Source: Nocardiopsis sp. FR4 (lineage in GTDB: Bacteria > Actinomycetota > Actinomycetes > Streptosporangiales > Streptosporangiaceae). Taken from it: a stretch of 64,000 bases of DNA. Within the stretch, counting starts at the first letter, position 1; every line of letters begins with the position of its first letter. Shown here one piece after another: positions 48,450 through 57,907 of the stretch. Below the pieces are notes generated by a model, which ran no database searches, was not told where the DNA came from, and saw only the letters and a list, made by a program, of their open reading frames with translations. The translations under genes were made by a program, and so were the position numbers. The stretch covers positions 33,048-97,047 of the forward strand of contig NZ_VWVV01000029.1 in NCBI RefSeq assembly GCF_009830945.1, read 5' to 3'.

Positions 48450-48748
48450 TGGCCAAGGCGTCCTACTCCCGCAACCACAAGGGCACCGGCCGGTTGATGC
48501 GCACTCCCGAGATGCTGCGGGTACTGGAGGAGGCCGCGCAGCGGGGCGAGTCGGCCGCCCGCGCTGCCGCTCCCCCGGGTTCGACGTTTCGTGTGGAGTC
48601 CTCCAGGCGGGGTTCGGGGGTGTGGAAGGACCGGGCCGAGGCCCGGTTGGTCAACGCCTCCCCGGACGCTGTCGAGGCCGAGTACGAGGGCCCCGGGCCG
48701 GGGCCGCTGAACACCGCCATCGACGCGATCGAGCGGGGCGGCGGATGA
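48449..48748 (+). CDS. Neck/tail-joining protein (HK97 gp10-like)
   Basis: 99 residues from ATG 48449 (a GTG directly before it is also possible). LRVLEEAAQRGESAARAAAP then FRVESSRRGSGVWKDRAEAR and VEAEYEGPGPG, the usual pattern of this small alpha/beta family. Overlaps both neighbours. Confidence 0.75.
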   Translation: MAKASYSRNHKGTGRLMRTPEMLRVLEEAAQRGESAARAAAPPGSTFRVESSRRGSGVWKDRAEARLVNASPDAVEAEYEGPGPGPLNTAIDAIERGGG

Positions 48749-49128
48749 GGGGCGTGTTCGTGGACGCCGAGCTCGCCGTGCTCGACCTGCTCGATGACCT
48801 CACCGTCAGTGAAACCGCCACCGTCGTGGACACCACCGTCACCGACGACCTGCCCGCGCTCCAGGTGGTCCGGACCGGGGGCGGCGATGACCGCTTCACG
48901 GACGTGGCCCGCATCGACGTCACCAGCTACGCCACCACCGACGCGGAGGTCCGCGCCCTGGCCGCCGCTGTTCACGGGCGGATGCTCGCTTTCCCGCACC
49001 GCACCGCGGCCGGGGTGATCGACCGGGTGGAGACCGACACCGGCCCGCACACGGCGTGGTCGCGTAACCGGGCCGTGCGTGCCCGACGCGCCACCTACCG
49101 GGTTTCGGTGCGCCGCCGCCCCCGCTGA
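48745..49128 (+). CDS. Tail terminator protein
   Basis: 127 residues from ATG 48745. VFVDAELAVLDLLDDLTVSE at the start, LQVVRTGGGDDRFTDVARID, then TTDAEVRALAAAVHGRMLAF: the common tail-completion (gp17-like) fold in actinophages. Caps the tail tube at the head-proximal end. Confidence 0.75.
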   Translation: MRGVFVDAELAVLDLLDDLTVSETATVVDTTVTDDLPALQVVRTGGGDDRFTDVARIDVTSYATTDAEVRALAAAVHGRMLAFPHRTAAGVIDRVETDTGPHTAWSRNRAVRARRATYRVSVRRRPR

Positions 49129-49142
49129 CACCACCAATTCCC

Positions 49143-49170
49143 CAGCCCCGAAGGCATGCCTTCGGGGCTG
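49143..49170 (+). terminator. Perfect 28-bp palindrome ahead of major tail gene
   Basis: CAGCCCCGAAGG at 49143-49154 pairs with CCTTCGGGGCTG at 49159-49170 around CATG. It separates the connector genes from the major tail protein and may end or pause transcription, or protect the tail mRNA 5' end. Confidence 0.6.
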
Positions 49171-49203
49171 CGACCCATGCCGAGAAAGGGAGGCTGCCCG
49201 CTC

Positions 49204-49881
49204 TTGGCCGGCAAGTCCTACGACGAGCTCGCACAGAAGCAGAACGAGCTCATCCGCAAGATGACCGACGGGTCGGTGCTGCTGGCTCCGTCCAGCGCGG
49301 TCCCGATCCTCAACCTCACCGACCCGGAGGACTCCCTCCTCGCGGACATCCCCGACGACTACGGGGATCTGGGGTGGCTGTCCACGGATGGCGCGCAGTT
49401 CTCCAACGAGACTGAGACCAGCGAGGTGCAGTCCTGGGGTGCGGTCGAGCCGACCCGGTCCGACATCATCAGCGACATCACCACCCTGGCCCTGACCGCG
49501 CAGGAGACCAACCTGCGCACGCTGGGGTTGTACACCGGAGCTGACCTGGCCGCGATCACCGCCGCTGCGAACGGTGAGGTCATCATCGACAAGCCCAGCA
49601 GGCCGACGCCCCGGTACTACCGGGTGCTCGCCCTGGGCGTGGACCTCACCGAGGACGGCGAGATCTACATCGGGCGGATGCTCCCCCGCGCCCGGGTGAC
49701 CGCGAAGGACCAGCAGAACATGGCGGGCGGCGACGACCCCCTCAGCTGGCCGGTCACCATCACCGGTTACCAGGACTCCTCGCTCGGTTTCTCCGAGCGG
49801 CGGTTCTTCGGCGGACCGGGCTGGCTGGCACTCCTGGACAAGATGAACATCCCCCTGGCTTCCGCGCCCGCCCCCTCATAA
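49204..49881 (+). CDS. Major tail protein
   Basis: 225 residues from TTG 49204 with AAGGGAGG 9 nt upstream; an ATG at 49156 would read through the palindrome leader. LTDPEDSLLADIPDDYGDLG, SEVQSWGAVEPTRSDIISDI, LRTLGLYTGADL and YYRVLALGVDLTEDGEIYIG match actinophage tail tube proteins. Placed between strong hairpins, as expected for a highly made protein. Confidence 0.85.
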   Translation: MAGKSYDELAQKQNELIRKMTDGSVLLAPSSAVPILNLTDPEDSLLADIPDDYGDLGWLSTDGAQFSNETETSEVQSWGAVEPTRSDIISDITTLALTAQETNLRTLGLYTGADLAAITAAANGEVIIDKPSRPTPRYYRVLALGVDLTEDGEIYIGRMLPRARVTAKDQQNMAGGDDPLSWPVTITGYQDSSLGFSERRFFGGPGWLALLDKMNIPLASAPAPS

Positions 49882-49893
49882 CCCCTGCCCGTA

Positions 49894-49920
49894 GGGCCGC
49901 ACACCCGTCGTGTGCGGCCC
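49894..49920 (+). terminator. Terminator after major tail protein
   Basis: GGGCCGCACAC / GTGTGCGGCCC stem, loop CCGTC, followed by TTTC. Confidence 0.85.
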
Positions 49921-49944
49921 TTTCGCATGCCCCAAAGGAGCCCC

Positions 49945-50124
49945 GTGACCGCTTCCGGATTCACGCCGGTCGAGTTCACCTCCCCCGACAAGGCGCGTAC
50001 CCGTATCGCGCGCACGCCTGCCCAGGCCGTGCGCCTGCGCTTCAACGGCTGGCGAGAAACCGCCCCGTCCCCCGCGCCGCGCCCGATCACCCGTAAGACC
50101 AGCAGCAAGGAGAACGGTGGCTAA
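49945..50124 (+). CDS. Small tail-region protein
   Basis: 59 residues from GTG 49945 with AAAGGAG. FTPVEFTSPDKARTRIARTP, AQAVRLRFNGWRE then a basic tail. Short proteins of this sort often precede tail chaperones. Overlaps the chaperone start. Confidence 0.6.
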   Translation: MTASGFTPVEFTSPDKARTRIARTPAQAVRLRFNGWRETAPSPAPRPITRKTSSKENGG

Positions 50125-50419
50125 GCGCACCACGAAGAAGGCCCCGAAGACCTACGACCTGCGCACCTACGTGCAGGAGGCCACCAAGGCCCCTTTCGAC
50201 CTCCTGGTCGATGACGAGACCACCATCAGCGTGCCCGCGCCGAGCGTGCGCGTGATCCTCGAACTGGCGAAGGTGCCCGAGGACGAACCCCTGGAGCTCC
50301 TGGAGCTGTTCGTCGGAGACAGCTTCGAGGACCTGTTCGACGCTATCGGTGACTGCCCGGCTGGCGTGTTCGAGAAGCTCCTGGAGGACCTGCGGAAGCA
50401 CTTCGGCCTGGGGGAATAG
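50117..50419 (+). CDS. Tail assembly chaperone (G-type)
   Basis: 100 residues from GTG 50117. Acidic, helical: PSVRVILELAKVPEDEPLEL, then FEDLFDAIGDCPAGVFEKLL. Upstream partner of a frameshifted chaperone pair; its last codons contain the slippery GGGGGAA at 50410-50416 directly before TAG. Confidence 0.8.
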   Translation: MAKRTTKKAPKTYDLRTYVQEATKAPFDLLVDDETTISVPAPSVRVILELAKVPEDEPLELLELFVGDSFEDLFDAIGDCPAGVFEKLLEDLRKHFGLGE

Positions 50420-50895
50420 AGCGCCTCGTCGGCCTCCTGGAGCGGTACGGCGGGGCGATCCGCGCAGACCTGGCCAGGTTTTACGGGGTGGACCTGCTCG
50501 ACTTCTTCCGAGGTGACCTCACCGCGGACGGGTTGCTCCAGTACATCGACCGGCTTCCCGCGCACGGGCACTTCATGGCGGAGGTCGCCCAGGACGACGA
50601 GCTCGCCGCCGACCTCCTGGCGAACGGAGACCTCCCGGAGCCGGGGCCGCCCCCGTTGACGGACTTCTCCCCCGAGGTCCGCGTCATGGCGGACATCGCG
50701 GACCGACTCGCCCAGGTCGTGCAGGCGATCGGCGCTGCGGCAGGCGCCTCCTGGCCGGTCACACCCCCCTACCCGCGTCCGAAGACCGCGCTGGACCGGG
50801 CCAAGGCGAACCGGTCCCGGCAGCGGCATCAGCGGCTCATGGACTTCATCAACCAGCGGCGCAAGAAGATCCGGGCCCGGAGACGCGCCGAGTAG
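50117..50895 (+). CDS. Tail assembly chaperone, -1 frameshift product (GT-type)
   Basis: Slippage at G-GGG-GAA (50410-50416) into the -1 frame avoids TAG 50417-50419 and continues as IERLVGLLERYGGAIRADLA then RFYGVDLLDFFRGDLT to TAG 50893-50895. No start codon with an RBS precedes the second part, whose first ATG-like codon (50488) lies inside the conserved domain. G/GT arrangement is the rule before tape measure genes. Second half ends in a basic RRKKIRARRR helix. Confidence 0.8.
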
Positions 50896-50908
50896 CTCAT
50901 GCGAGGGG

Positions 50909-53900
50909 GTGGTTTCCTCCGTGGAGCAGGCCGGTACCGCGTTCGTGCAGGTCGTCCCGTCCTTCAAGGGCTTTCACCGGACCGCGTCCAAGAAGGTCCG
51001 GCAGAGCATAGGGCAGGTCGGGACCGGTGCGGGCAAGGAGCTGGGCGATTCCGTCGCCAAGGGCGCAGAGCAGGGCCTGGGCCGTGTCACCGCGAAGGCA
51101 GAGGCCTCCGGGCAGAAGGCCGGGAGCAACTTCGCGAAGCGGCTGGTCTCCTCAGCGACCGCTGGCCTGAAGGCGCTCCCGGGCAGTGTTTCCGCGGCGG
51201 CGTCCAAGTCGGTGTCCGGCGTGAAGTCGGCTGCGGCGAAGATGTCCGCCGCGTGGCAGCAGGTCGCCTCGGACGCTTCCGAATCGGTGCAGCAGGCCGG
51301 ACAGGAGATGTCCTCCGGGCTGCGCACCGCAGGAGCGGCAGCCGGTGCGGCAGGCGGGGCGGCACTCGGCGCTGGGTTCGCGGACGCGATGGACCTCTCT
51401 CGTGCCACCGGGGACTTCAAAGCCCAGCTCGGTGTCACCTCCGGTCAGGCCGAGCAGCTCGGTAACACCGCGTCGTCTCTGTTCGCGCGTGGGTTCGCCG
51501 GATCGCTGCCGGAGGTGTCCACCGCCGTGGCGGCGGTGCGCCGCAACATGCAGTTCATGGCCGACGCTTCCGCCTCGGAGTTGGAGGAGGTGTCGCGTCA
51601 GGCCCTTACGGTGGCGCGCGCCCTCGACATCGACGTGAACGAAGCCACCAGGTCGGTCGCGAACATGGTCTCGACCGGGCTCGCGCCGTCCGCTGAGGCC
51701 GCGATGGACCTGCTCATCCGTGGTGGCCAGCGGGGCGCGGACCAGTACAACGACCTCGCGGACACGATGCAGGAGTACAGCACCCAGTTCCGCGACCTGG
51801 GTTTGTCCGGTCAGGAAGCGATGGGGCTCATCGTCCAGGGCATGGAGGGGGGCGCGCAGTCCTCCGACAAGGTCGGTGACGCCCTCAAGGAGCTGAACAT
51901 CCGGGTGAAGAGCCTGGACGGTCCGGCTGTGGAGGCGCTCGATTCCCTGGGATTGAGCGCGGACCAGATGGCGCTGGCGTTTTCCACCGGCGGCCCGGCT
52001 GCGCGTGAGGCCTTGGAACAGATCCTGGTCGGCCTCCAGGGCGTGGAGGACCCGGCGCTGCGGTCGCAGTTGTCGATGGACCTGCTCGGGACGCAGGCCG
52101 AGGACATGGCCGGGGCACTCGGCAACCTGGATCTGACCAGCGCTGCGCAGGGACTCGGCGATGTCGCCGGGGCGGCGTCCGAGGCGGCGGATGCGGTGGA
52201 GAACACCGACGCGAACAAGCTCACCGCGGCCTGGCGCGGTCTGAAAACCGAGCTGGCGGGCGAACTCGTCCCGGTGTTGACCAGTGTGGCAACGTGGGTC
52301 ACGAACAACATGGACGTGGTGAAGGCCGCCGCCATCGCTGTGGGCCTGTTCGGTGCGTCCTATGCCGCTTTCACCGTGGTCGCGTCCGGCGCGAAAATGG
52401 TCATGGGCCTTATCCGCGGTTCGACTCTGGCATGGAGTGCGGCGCAGTGGGTTTTGAATGCGGCCCTCAACGCTAACCCTATTGGCATCGTGGTTTTGGC
52501 CATCACTGCTTTGGTGGCTGGCGTTCTCTGGGCCTATAAAAACGTGAGTTGGTTTAAGGACGGGGTCGATGCTGCTTTCAGTGGCATCGCTGCGGTCGGG
52601 ACGTGGCTGTGGGAAAAAGCCCTCAAGCCGACTTGGGACGCCCTCGTGGGCGCCCTGGGGTGGGTCCGTGAGAATCTGTGGGCACTTCTCGGCGCTGGCC
52701 CGATTGGCTGGATCATCTATTTCGGCACGATGATCTACCAGAACTTCGGCAAGGTGAAGTCAGCTTTTTTGACGGCTGGCGAAGCAGCGCAGCGTTTGTG
52801 GCGTGATGCGATCAAGCCGACGTTTGATTTCATCGCACAGGCCGCCCAGTTTTTGATCACGCTGGTGATGACCGTTCTGATCACGCCACTGTACATGGCG
52901 TTTCAGTTGCTCGCCGCCGTGGCGACGCAACTATGGACCTCCGCACTCAGACCGACCTTTGATGCGATCGCAGCGGGAGCCGTATGGCTCTGGGAGAATG
53001 CCCTTCTTCCCGCGTTCAATTTCATCGTCGGTGGAGTCCGCTCCCTAGGCTCCATTTTTTCTTGGCTGTGGTCCAGTGTCGTCAGCCCTGTCTTCTCATG
53101 GATCTCCGGCGCTGCGTCGAAATGGTGGAATACCACCAAGGCGGTTTTTGCTGTAGCGAACAGCTATGTGCGAGCTGTTCTGGCCGCCGTCTTCTTCTGG
53201 CTGAGAGATCGCGTCATCTCCCCAGTCTGGACGGCAATCCGGTCCACGATTTCCACGGTGTGGAATTCTGGCATCCGGCCGGTGTTCGATTCTCTGCGCT
53301 CCGGGGTTGACCGCGTGAAGTCAGCTTTCGAGCTGGCGAAAGATGGCATCCGCGAGGCATGGAATCAGCTCAAGTCCATTACAAAAAAGCCCGTCCAGTT
53401 CATCATTGACACCGTTTATAATGACGGTGTTCGCGTGGTGTGGAACAAGGTTGCCGGACTTGTCGGAATGGATAAGCTCGACAAGCTGAAGTTCGCTTCG
53501 GGCGGCATTCTACCGGGCTACACGCCCGGCCGTGATGTTCACACTTTCTGGTCACCTACCGCTGGCGGTTTGGAACTCAGCGGCGGCGAGGCCATCATGC
53601 GCCCGGAGTTCACCAGGGCCATTGGTAAGTCCGGTGTCAACACCCTGAACCGGGCCGCTATCCGTGGCGGGGTGGGGGGAATCCGCGAAACCCTCGGTTT
53701 CTCCCGGGGCGGCGTATACCCCATTCGTCGGTTCAGCACCGGTGGGCTGGTGGAAAGGCTCGGCACCTTCACCGAGAACCTGGGCAATATTTTCAGCGGC
53801 GACGGCCTGAGGGCTGCCGCTGAAAGCGTCCTGAACCCTCTCATCGAACTGATGGGAGGCGAATTCACTCAGGGCAAGTGGGCCGAAGCCATGGTGAGCC

Positions 53901-54784
53901 TGCCCCGAACAATCATCGACCGTCTCGTGGGATGGCTGGAGTCCGCCATCGGCCCCAAGCTGGGCGGCGACGGCAAGAAGGTCGTGGAGACCGCCCGCTC
54001 CTATCTGGGGCTGGACGGAAACCCGAACCGTTTCACTGACGCATTTGGAATGGGCGGCCAGCCGTGGTGTGCGATGTTCGTCAGCGAAATCGTGCGCGAA
54101 GCGAAAGCGTCGAAGGCATACAACGGAATTCGCTCCGCAGCGGTGGCGACCTTCGCTAACGGTATGGAGAGCGTGTCTCGCTCGTCCGCGCGAGCTGGTG
54201 ACCTCGGTGTCTACCGGGGTAAGGGGCCGGGCGGCTGGCAGCACATCAACATCTACGACGGCGAAGGAAAGACGGTCGGCGGCAACGAGGGCAACGCCGT
54301 CCGTGAGTCCTCTACCTACCCCAGCAGGGCGGCGAAGTTCCTGCGGCCGAAGTTCGCGACCGGCGGCATCTGGCAGCAGGACCAAGACTTCACCGCCGAG
54401 CAGGACACCCACCCCACGACGAGGCTCCTGCGCGCCACCGACCGCATCCGCGGCTTCGCCCGGGGCGGTCACCCGCCCGTGGGCCGGTGGTCCCTCGTCG
54501 GTGAACGCGGACCCGAATTGATCCGCTTCGGTTCCCCGGCCCGCGTGTACCCCTCCGAGGAGTCCGCGTCCATGGTCGCTGCGGCAAGCCGTGCTCTGGC
54601 GACCACCCAGGCGGCGCACCAGGTGTTGCAGCCGAGTCAGGCGTCCGCCCTCGCGCAGCGCACCCACCGCCGACAGAGCAGTGGCCACACCTTCCACGTC
54701 CACGAGACGCGCAACCCCCGCGTGACTGCGAAGGCGACCGTGGCGGCCCTGCGCGACTACGAGGCCCTGCACCCCACCAGGTAA
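50909..54784 (+). CDS. Tape measure protein with CHAP-type hydrolase domain
   Basis: 1291 residues from GTG 50909, which predicts a long tail. Ala-rich helical start, then a PhageMin_Tail-type core (~160-420; MDLLIRGGQRGADQYNDLAD), hydrophobic Trp-rich repeats (~470-830; LRPTFDAIAAGAVWLWENAL, KPTWDALVGALGWV), Gly-rich linker and a CHAP/NlpC-like domain (~1018-1150) with Cys1054 (GQPWCAMFVSEI) and His1112 (WQHINIYDG). Tail length ruler; the hydrolase would open peptidoglycan during entry. Codon use between ~52430 and 53470 is notably more A/T-tolerant than on both sides. Confidence 0.9.
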   Translation: MVSSVEQAGTAFVQVVPSFKGFHRTASKKVRQSIGQVGTGAGKELGDSVAKGAEQGLGRVTAKAEASGQKAGSNFAKRLVSSATAGLKALPGSVSAAASKSVSGVKSAAAKMSAAWQQVASDASESVQQAGQEMSSGLRTAGAAAGAAGGAALGAGFADAMDLSRATGDFKAQLGVTSGQAEQLGNTASSLFARGFAGSLPEVSTAVAAVRRNMQFMADASASELEEVSRQALTVARALDIDVNEATRSVANMVSTGLAPSAEAAMDLLIRGGQRGADQYNDLADTMQEYSTQFRDLGLSGQEAMGLIVQGMEGGAQSSDKVGDALKELNIRVKSLDGPAVEALDSLGLSADQMALAFSTGGPAAREALEQILVGLQGVEDPALRSQLSMDLLGTQAEDMAGALGNLDLTSAAQGLGDVAGAASEAADAVENTDANKLTAAWRGLKTELAGELVPVLTSVATWVTNNMDVVKAAAIAVGLFGASYAAFTVVASGAKMVMGLIRGSTLAWSAAQWVLNAALNANPIGIVVLAITALVAGVLWAYKNVSWFKDGVDAAFSGIAAVGTWLWEKALKPTWDALVGALGWVRENLWALLGAGPIGWIIYFGTMIYQNFGKVKSAFLTAGEAAQRLWRDAIKPTFDFIAQAAQFLITLVMTVLITPLYMAFQLLAAVATQLWTSALRPTFDAIAAGAVWLWENALLPAFNFIVGGVRSLGSIFSWLWSSVVSPVFSWISGAASKWWNTTKAVFAVANSYVRAVLAAVFFWLRDRVISPVWTAIRSTISTVWNSGIRPVFDSLRSGVDRVKSAFELAKDGIREAWNQLKSITKKPVQFIIDTVYNDGVRVVWNKVAGLVGMDKLDKLKFASGGILPGYTPGRDVHTFWSPTAGGLELSGGEAIMRPEFTRAIGKSGVNTLNRAAIRGGVGGIRETLGFSRGGVYPIRRFSTGGLVERLGTFTENLGNIFSGDGLRAAAESVLNPLIELMGGEFTQGKWAEAMVSLPRTIIDRLVGWLESAIGPKLGGDGKKVVETARSYLGLDGNPNRFTDAFGMGGQPWCAMFVSEIVREAKASKAYNGIRSAAVATFANGMESVSRSSARAGDLGVYRGKGPGGWQHINIYDGEGKTVGGNEGNAVRESSTYPSRAAKFLRPKFATGGIWQQDQDFTAEQDTHPTTRLLRATDRIRGFARGGHPPVGRWSLVGERGPELIRFGSPARVYPSEESASMVAAASRALATTQAAHQVLQPSQASALAQRTHRRQSSGHTFHVHETRNPRVTAKATVAALRDYEALHPTR

Positions 54785-54797
54785 GGAGGCTGCCGGT

Positions 54798-55766
54798 TTG
54801 CCGATCCTCTACCACCCTCCTGGGCCGCCGCCTCCCGCCCCACCGGTCCCGGCCACCGACGACGCCGGGGCACCCCCGGTCGTGACCTGGACCGGGGCGG
54901 GAGGACAGACCATTCGCCTCACCGATGACGTGTCGGGCTACCTGCTCATGCCCGGGGTGCGTGGCATGGAGCTGCCCGAGTTCACGCACTACGAGCGCGA
55001 GTCGGGCGCGTTGGACGGCAGCATCATCACCGGCAGCCGTGCACTGGCCCGGGAGATCTACCTGCCGGTGTACGTCCACGGCCGCACCCGCGCGGAGGCC
55101 GTGAAGCGGCGCGGCCGACTCGCGCTCGCGATGAACCCCCGCCCGCCCCACGGGGGGCCGGGGGTCCTCGAAGTCGCCGACCGGTCGGGCGCCCGCCGCA
55201 GAATCATCGCCCGGTACGTCAGCGGTATGGCCGGTGACGAAGGCACGGACCTGGCCGGGGCGTACTGGTGCACCTACGGAATCACGTTGACCGCCGAGTC
55301 GCCGTACTGGGAGTTGGACGCGATGCGGCGCACCTGGCGGATCGAGGGCAGCCCACAGCGATGGCTGCCCCTCCCCCCGCTGCGGGTGCGTGGCTCCAAT
55401 GTCATCGGGGAAGGCATGGATATCACCAACCCCGGCAGCGCGGACTCCTGGCCGGTGTGGAGACTCCGAGGGCCGATGGGCACAGGAACGCTGATGCGCT
55501 CCCGGACCCTCGGTGAGGAGCTGGTGTTCGACCGCGCCCTCGCCGATGGTGAGGCGGTCACGATCGACACCCGACCGCGCCGAAAGAGCGTCCGCGACCA
55601 CAACGGGGCCAACGCCTTCCGACACCTTCGGCGCGGTTCCCGCCTGTGGCCCCTCGCACCCGGCCCCAACACCGTGGACGTGGTGCTCTCCGGCGCGGCG
55701 GACGGCACCGCTCTGGAACTGGAGGTCGTCCCACTCGACGTCACCGCGATCCGGGGGGACGTGTGA
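54798..55766 (+). CDS. Distal tail protein (Dit)
   Basis: 322 residues from TTG 54798 (RBS AAGGAGG). A Pro-rich start, YLLMPGVRGMELPEFTHYER, LAREIYLPVYVHGRTRAEAV, then ESPYWELD and a galectin-like C-terminal domain: features of siphovirus Dit proteins that form the tail-tip hub. GTGA overlap with the next gene. Confidence 0.8.
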   Translation: MPILYHPPGPPPPAPPVPATDDAGAPPVVTWTGAGGQTIRLTDDVSGYLLMPGVRGMELPEFTHYERESGALDGSIITGSRALAREIYLPVYVHGRTRAEAVKRRGRLALAMNPRPPHGGPGVLEVADRSGARRRIIARYVSGMAGDEGTDLAGAYWCTYGITLTAESPYWELDAMRRTWRIEGSPQRWLPLPPLRVRGSNVIGEGMDITNPGSADSWPVWRLRGPMGTGTLMRSRTLGEELVFDRALADGEAVTIDTRPRRKSVRDHNGANAFRHLRRGSRLWPLAPGPNTVDVVLSGAADGTALELEVVPLDVTAIRGDV

Positions 55767-56938
55767 GTGGCTGGCAGCTGTGGGTCCGTGACCGGGACCG
55801 CAGATGGCTCGGGGTCGTGGACGATGAGCACTCGCTGTCGGCCACCCGCCGCCATCTCGCCCTGGGTGCCTGGCAAGTCGTCGTGCAGGCCGGGTCACAG
55901 TCCGCGGACCTCCTTCTCGAAGGTGCCGGGATCGTGCTCCTGGACCACGACGGCGACGTGCTGTTCTCAGGGCCGAAGCGCCCCCTGGAACGTACCCATG
56001 ACGGGGATCCGGACGGCAACACCCTGACCTTCACGGGCGTGGACGACACCGCCTGCCTGTCCCGGATCGTCTACCCCTCCCCCGGCACCGCGATCACCAG
56101 CTCCGGTGCGTTCCACTCGGCGGAGCACTGGACGCGGACCGCTCCCGCCGAGATGGTCATCCGAGATCTGGTGAACGTGAACGCCGGTCCCGGCGCCCTA
56201 CCGGACCGGCGGGTACCCGGACTGGTGGTTCCTCCGTCGTCGGGACGCGGTTCGTCGGTGACGTCCCAGCTACGGCTCGACAACCTGCTGGAATCGGCCT
56301 GGAGCCTCGCCCAGGTCGGTGGGATCGGGTTCACCGTGGTGCAGGACACCGACACCTCGGACCTGCGCCTGGTGTTCTACGAGCCGAGCGACAAAAGCGA
56401 CTACGTGCGGTTCGGAGAAGGGCTCGGAAACCTCGCCTCCTACACCTACGCGGCGTCTCCTCCGGAGGTCACCGACGTGGTCGTCGCGATCGGCGGTGAG
56501 GGCACGGCACGGAAGTTCTACCGTTACGCGCGCCGGGACCCACTGTGGCCCAACGTGGTGGTCGAGGAACTCGTCGACGCCCGCGACCTAAAGCAGGAAC
56601 CGGGCGACGACGAGGACTGGGTGGATCCCGGCATCGCCTCCGAGCAGCGCGCCAGCGAACGCCTCGACGAGGGGGCGGCGACCGCAAGCGTGTCCTTCGA
56701 GCCCATCGACACCGACGCCGTGGCCTACCGGCGCGACTACGACCTCGGCGACATCGTGACCGCCGAAATCGACCTGGGCGAGATCACCGACATCATCCGG
56801 GAGGTCACCCTCACCCGCACACCCGACATGGGCGAACAGATGCTGCCGTCCATCGGCGAGCCGCCCGACCAGCCCGAGATCTACCGCCGCGTCGCCCGTC
56901 TGTCCCGCGACGTGGACCAGCTCAAGACCAGGAGGTGA
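55763..56938 (+). CDS. Gp37-like tail protein (Tal-type)
   Basis: 391 residues from GTG 55763. LWVRDRDRRWLGVVDDEHSL, DVLFSGPKRPLERTHDGDPD, LTFTGVDDTACLSRIVYPSP and LLESAWSLAQVGGIGFTVVQ match the ReqiPepy6 Gp37-like family (phage tail tip, gp27-like fold). Ends with EIYRRVARLSRDVDQLKTRR, a trimerising helix. Confidence 0.8.
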   Translation: MSGWQLWVRDRDRRWLGVVDDEHSLSATRRHLALGAWQVVVQAGSQSADLLLEGAGIVLLDHDGDVLFSGPKRPLERTHDGDPDGNTLTFTGVDDTACLSRIVYPSPGTAITSSGAFHSAEHWTRTAPAEMVIRDLVNVNAGPGALPDRRVPGLVVPPSSGRGSSVTSQLRLDNLLESAWSLAQVGGIGFTVVQDTDTSDLRLVFYEPSDKSDYVRFGEGLGNLASYTYAASPPEVTDVVVAIGGEGTARKFYRYARRDPLWPNVVVEELVDARDLKQEPGDDEDWVDPGIASEQRASERLDEGAATASVSFEPIDTDAVAYRRDYDLGDIVTAEIDLGEITDIIREVTLTRTPDMGEQMLPSIGEPPDQPEIYRRVARLSRDVDQLKTRR

Positions 56939-56944
56939 ACACCA

Positions 56945-57907
56945 CTGGCTGAGGACTTCGGGGCGTTCGTGAACAGTCCGATCGCCTCAGACATCGCTCT
57001 CGCCAGATTGCACCGCAGATGGGGCGCCGACGGGGTCGTCGCTGACGGCCCCGACGCCCTGGACCGGCTCACCGTCACCGGAGCCGGGACGTCACAGATC
57101 ACGATCGCCCCCGGCTACTGCGTGGTCGGCGGATGGTTCTACCGCACCGACAGCCCGATCAGCCTGAACGTCGCACCGAACGAGGGAGCGCAGCCTCGCC
57201 GCGACCTGGTGGTCATCCGAGCGAACACCGCTGAGAACGCCTGCTTCCCGCACATCATCCAGGGCACACCAGGTGGCAGCACTCCCACACCGACCCGCGA
57301 TCCCAGTGGCAGGTGGGACCTGCCGCTGGCCGAGTACACCATCGCGGGCCAGTCCGCAGTGGTCTCCTCCTCGGATGTGAACACGGCGGTGCGGCAGTGG
57401 ACCGCACCCACCGGGGCTGTGCCCTGCACATCCGGTGCCCGGCCCGCGTTCCCACACGAGGGCATGCTCATCTACGAGACCGACACCGGCCGAGTCGCGC
57501 TGTGGTCGGGAAATTGGATCACCGTCTCTGAGACCCGCTACCCGACCCCCTGGCAGCCCCTGCTCCTACGGTCGGGATACTCCCAGCCGAACCACGGCCA
57601 GTCCCCGGCCTGGCGGTGGGACGCCCCGGACGTGGTTCGTCTGCGCGGCCGGATCGACCGGTCCAACGGTGACGCGATCCCTCACCGCGCCTACGTGGCC
57701 AGGGTGCCCGCTGAGGCCCGGCCCCGCGAGCTCCAGTCGATGGCGGTCACGACTACCCACCGCCGTGGTTCCACCGCGTCCACCAGGGGCGTCACGAGCC
57801 GGTTGGAGATCCATCCGGCTAGCAGGGACACCGCTGGCCGCCTCTTTCTGTGGACCATCTATAACCCTTCGTGGGTCGGCCTGGATGGAGTGACCTATGC
57901 CCTCTGA
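56945..57907 (+). CDS. Minor tail/baseplate protein
   Basis: 320 residues if begun at CTG 56945, which has AGGAGG 9 nt upstream and gives LAEDFGAFVNSPIASDIALA, the expected family start; GTG 56969 is the first standard codon. Upper half: TVTGAGTSQITIAPGYCVVG ... RRDLVVIRANTAENAC, a baseplate-like beta domain. Lower half: receptor-facing beta structure with many Trp. Overlaps the DUF2746 gene by 11 bases. Confidence 0.75.
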   Translation: MAEDFGAFVNSPIASDIALARLHRRWGADGVVADGPDALDRLTVTGAGTSQITIAPGYCVVGGWFYRTDSPISLNVAPNEGAQPRRDLVVIRANTAENACFPHIIQGTPGGSTPTPTRDPSGRWDLPLAEYTIAGQSAVVSSSDVNTAVRQWTAPTGAVPCTSGARPAFPHEGMLIYETDTGRVALWSGNWITVSETRYPTPWQPLLLRSGYSQPNHGQSPAWRWDAPDVVRLRGRIDRSNGDAIPHRAYVARVPAEARPRELQSMAVTTTHRRGSTASTRGVTSRLEIHPASRDTAGRLFLWTIYNPSWVGLDGVTYAL

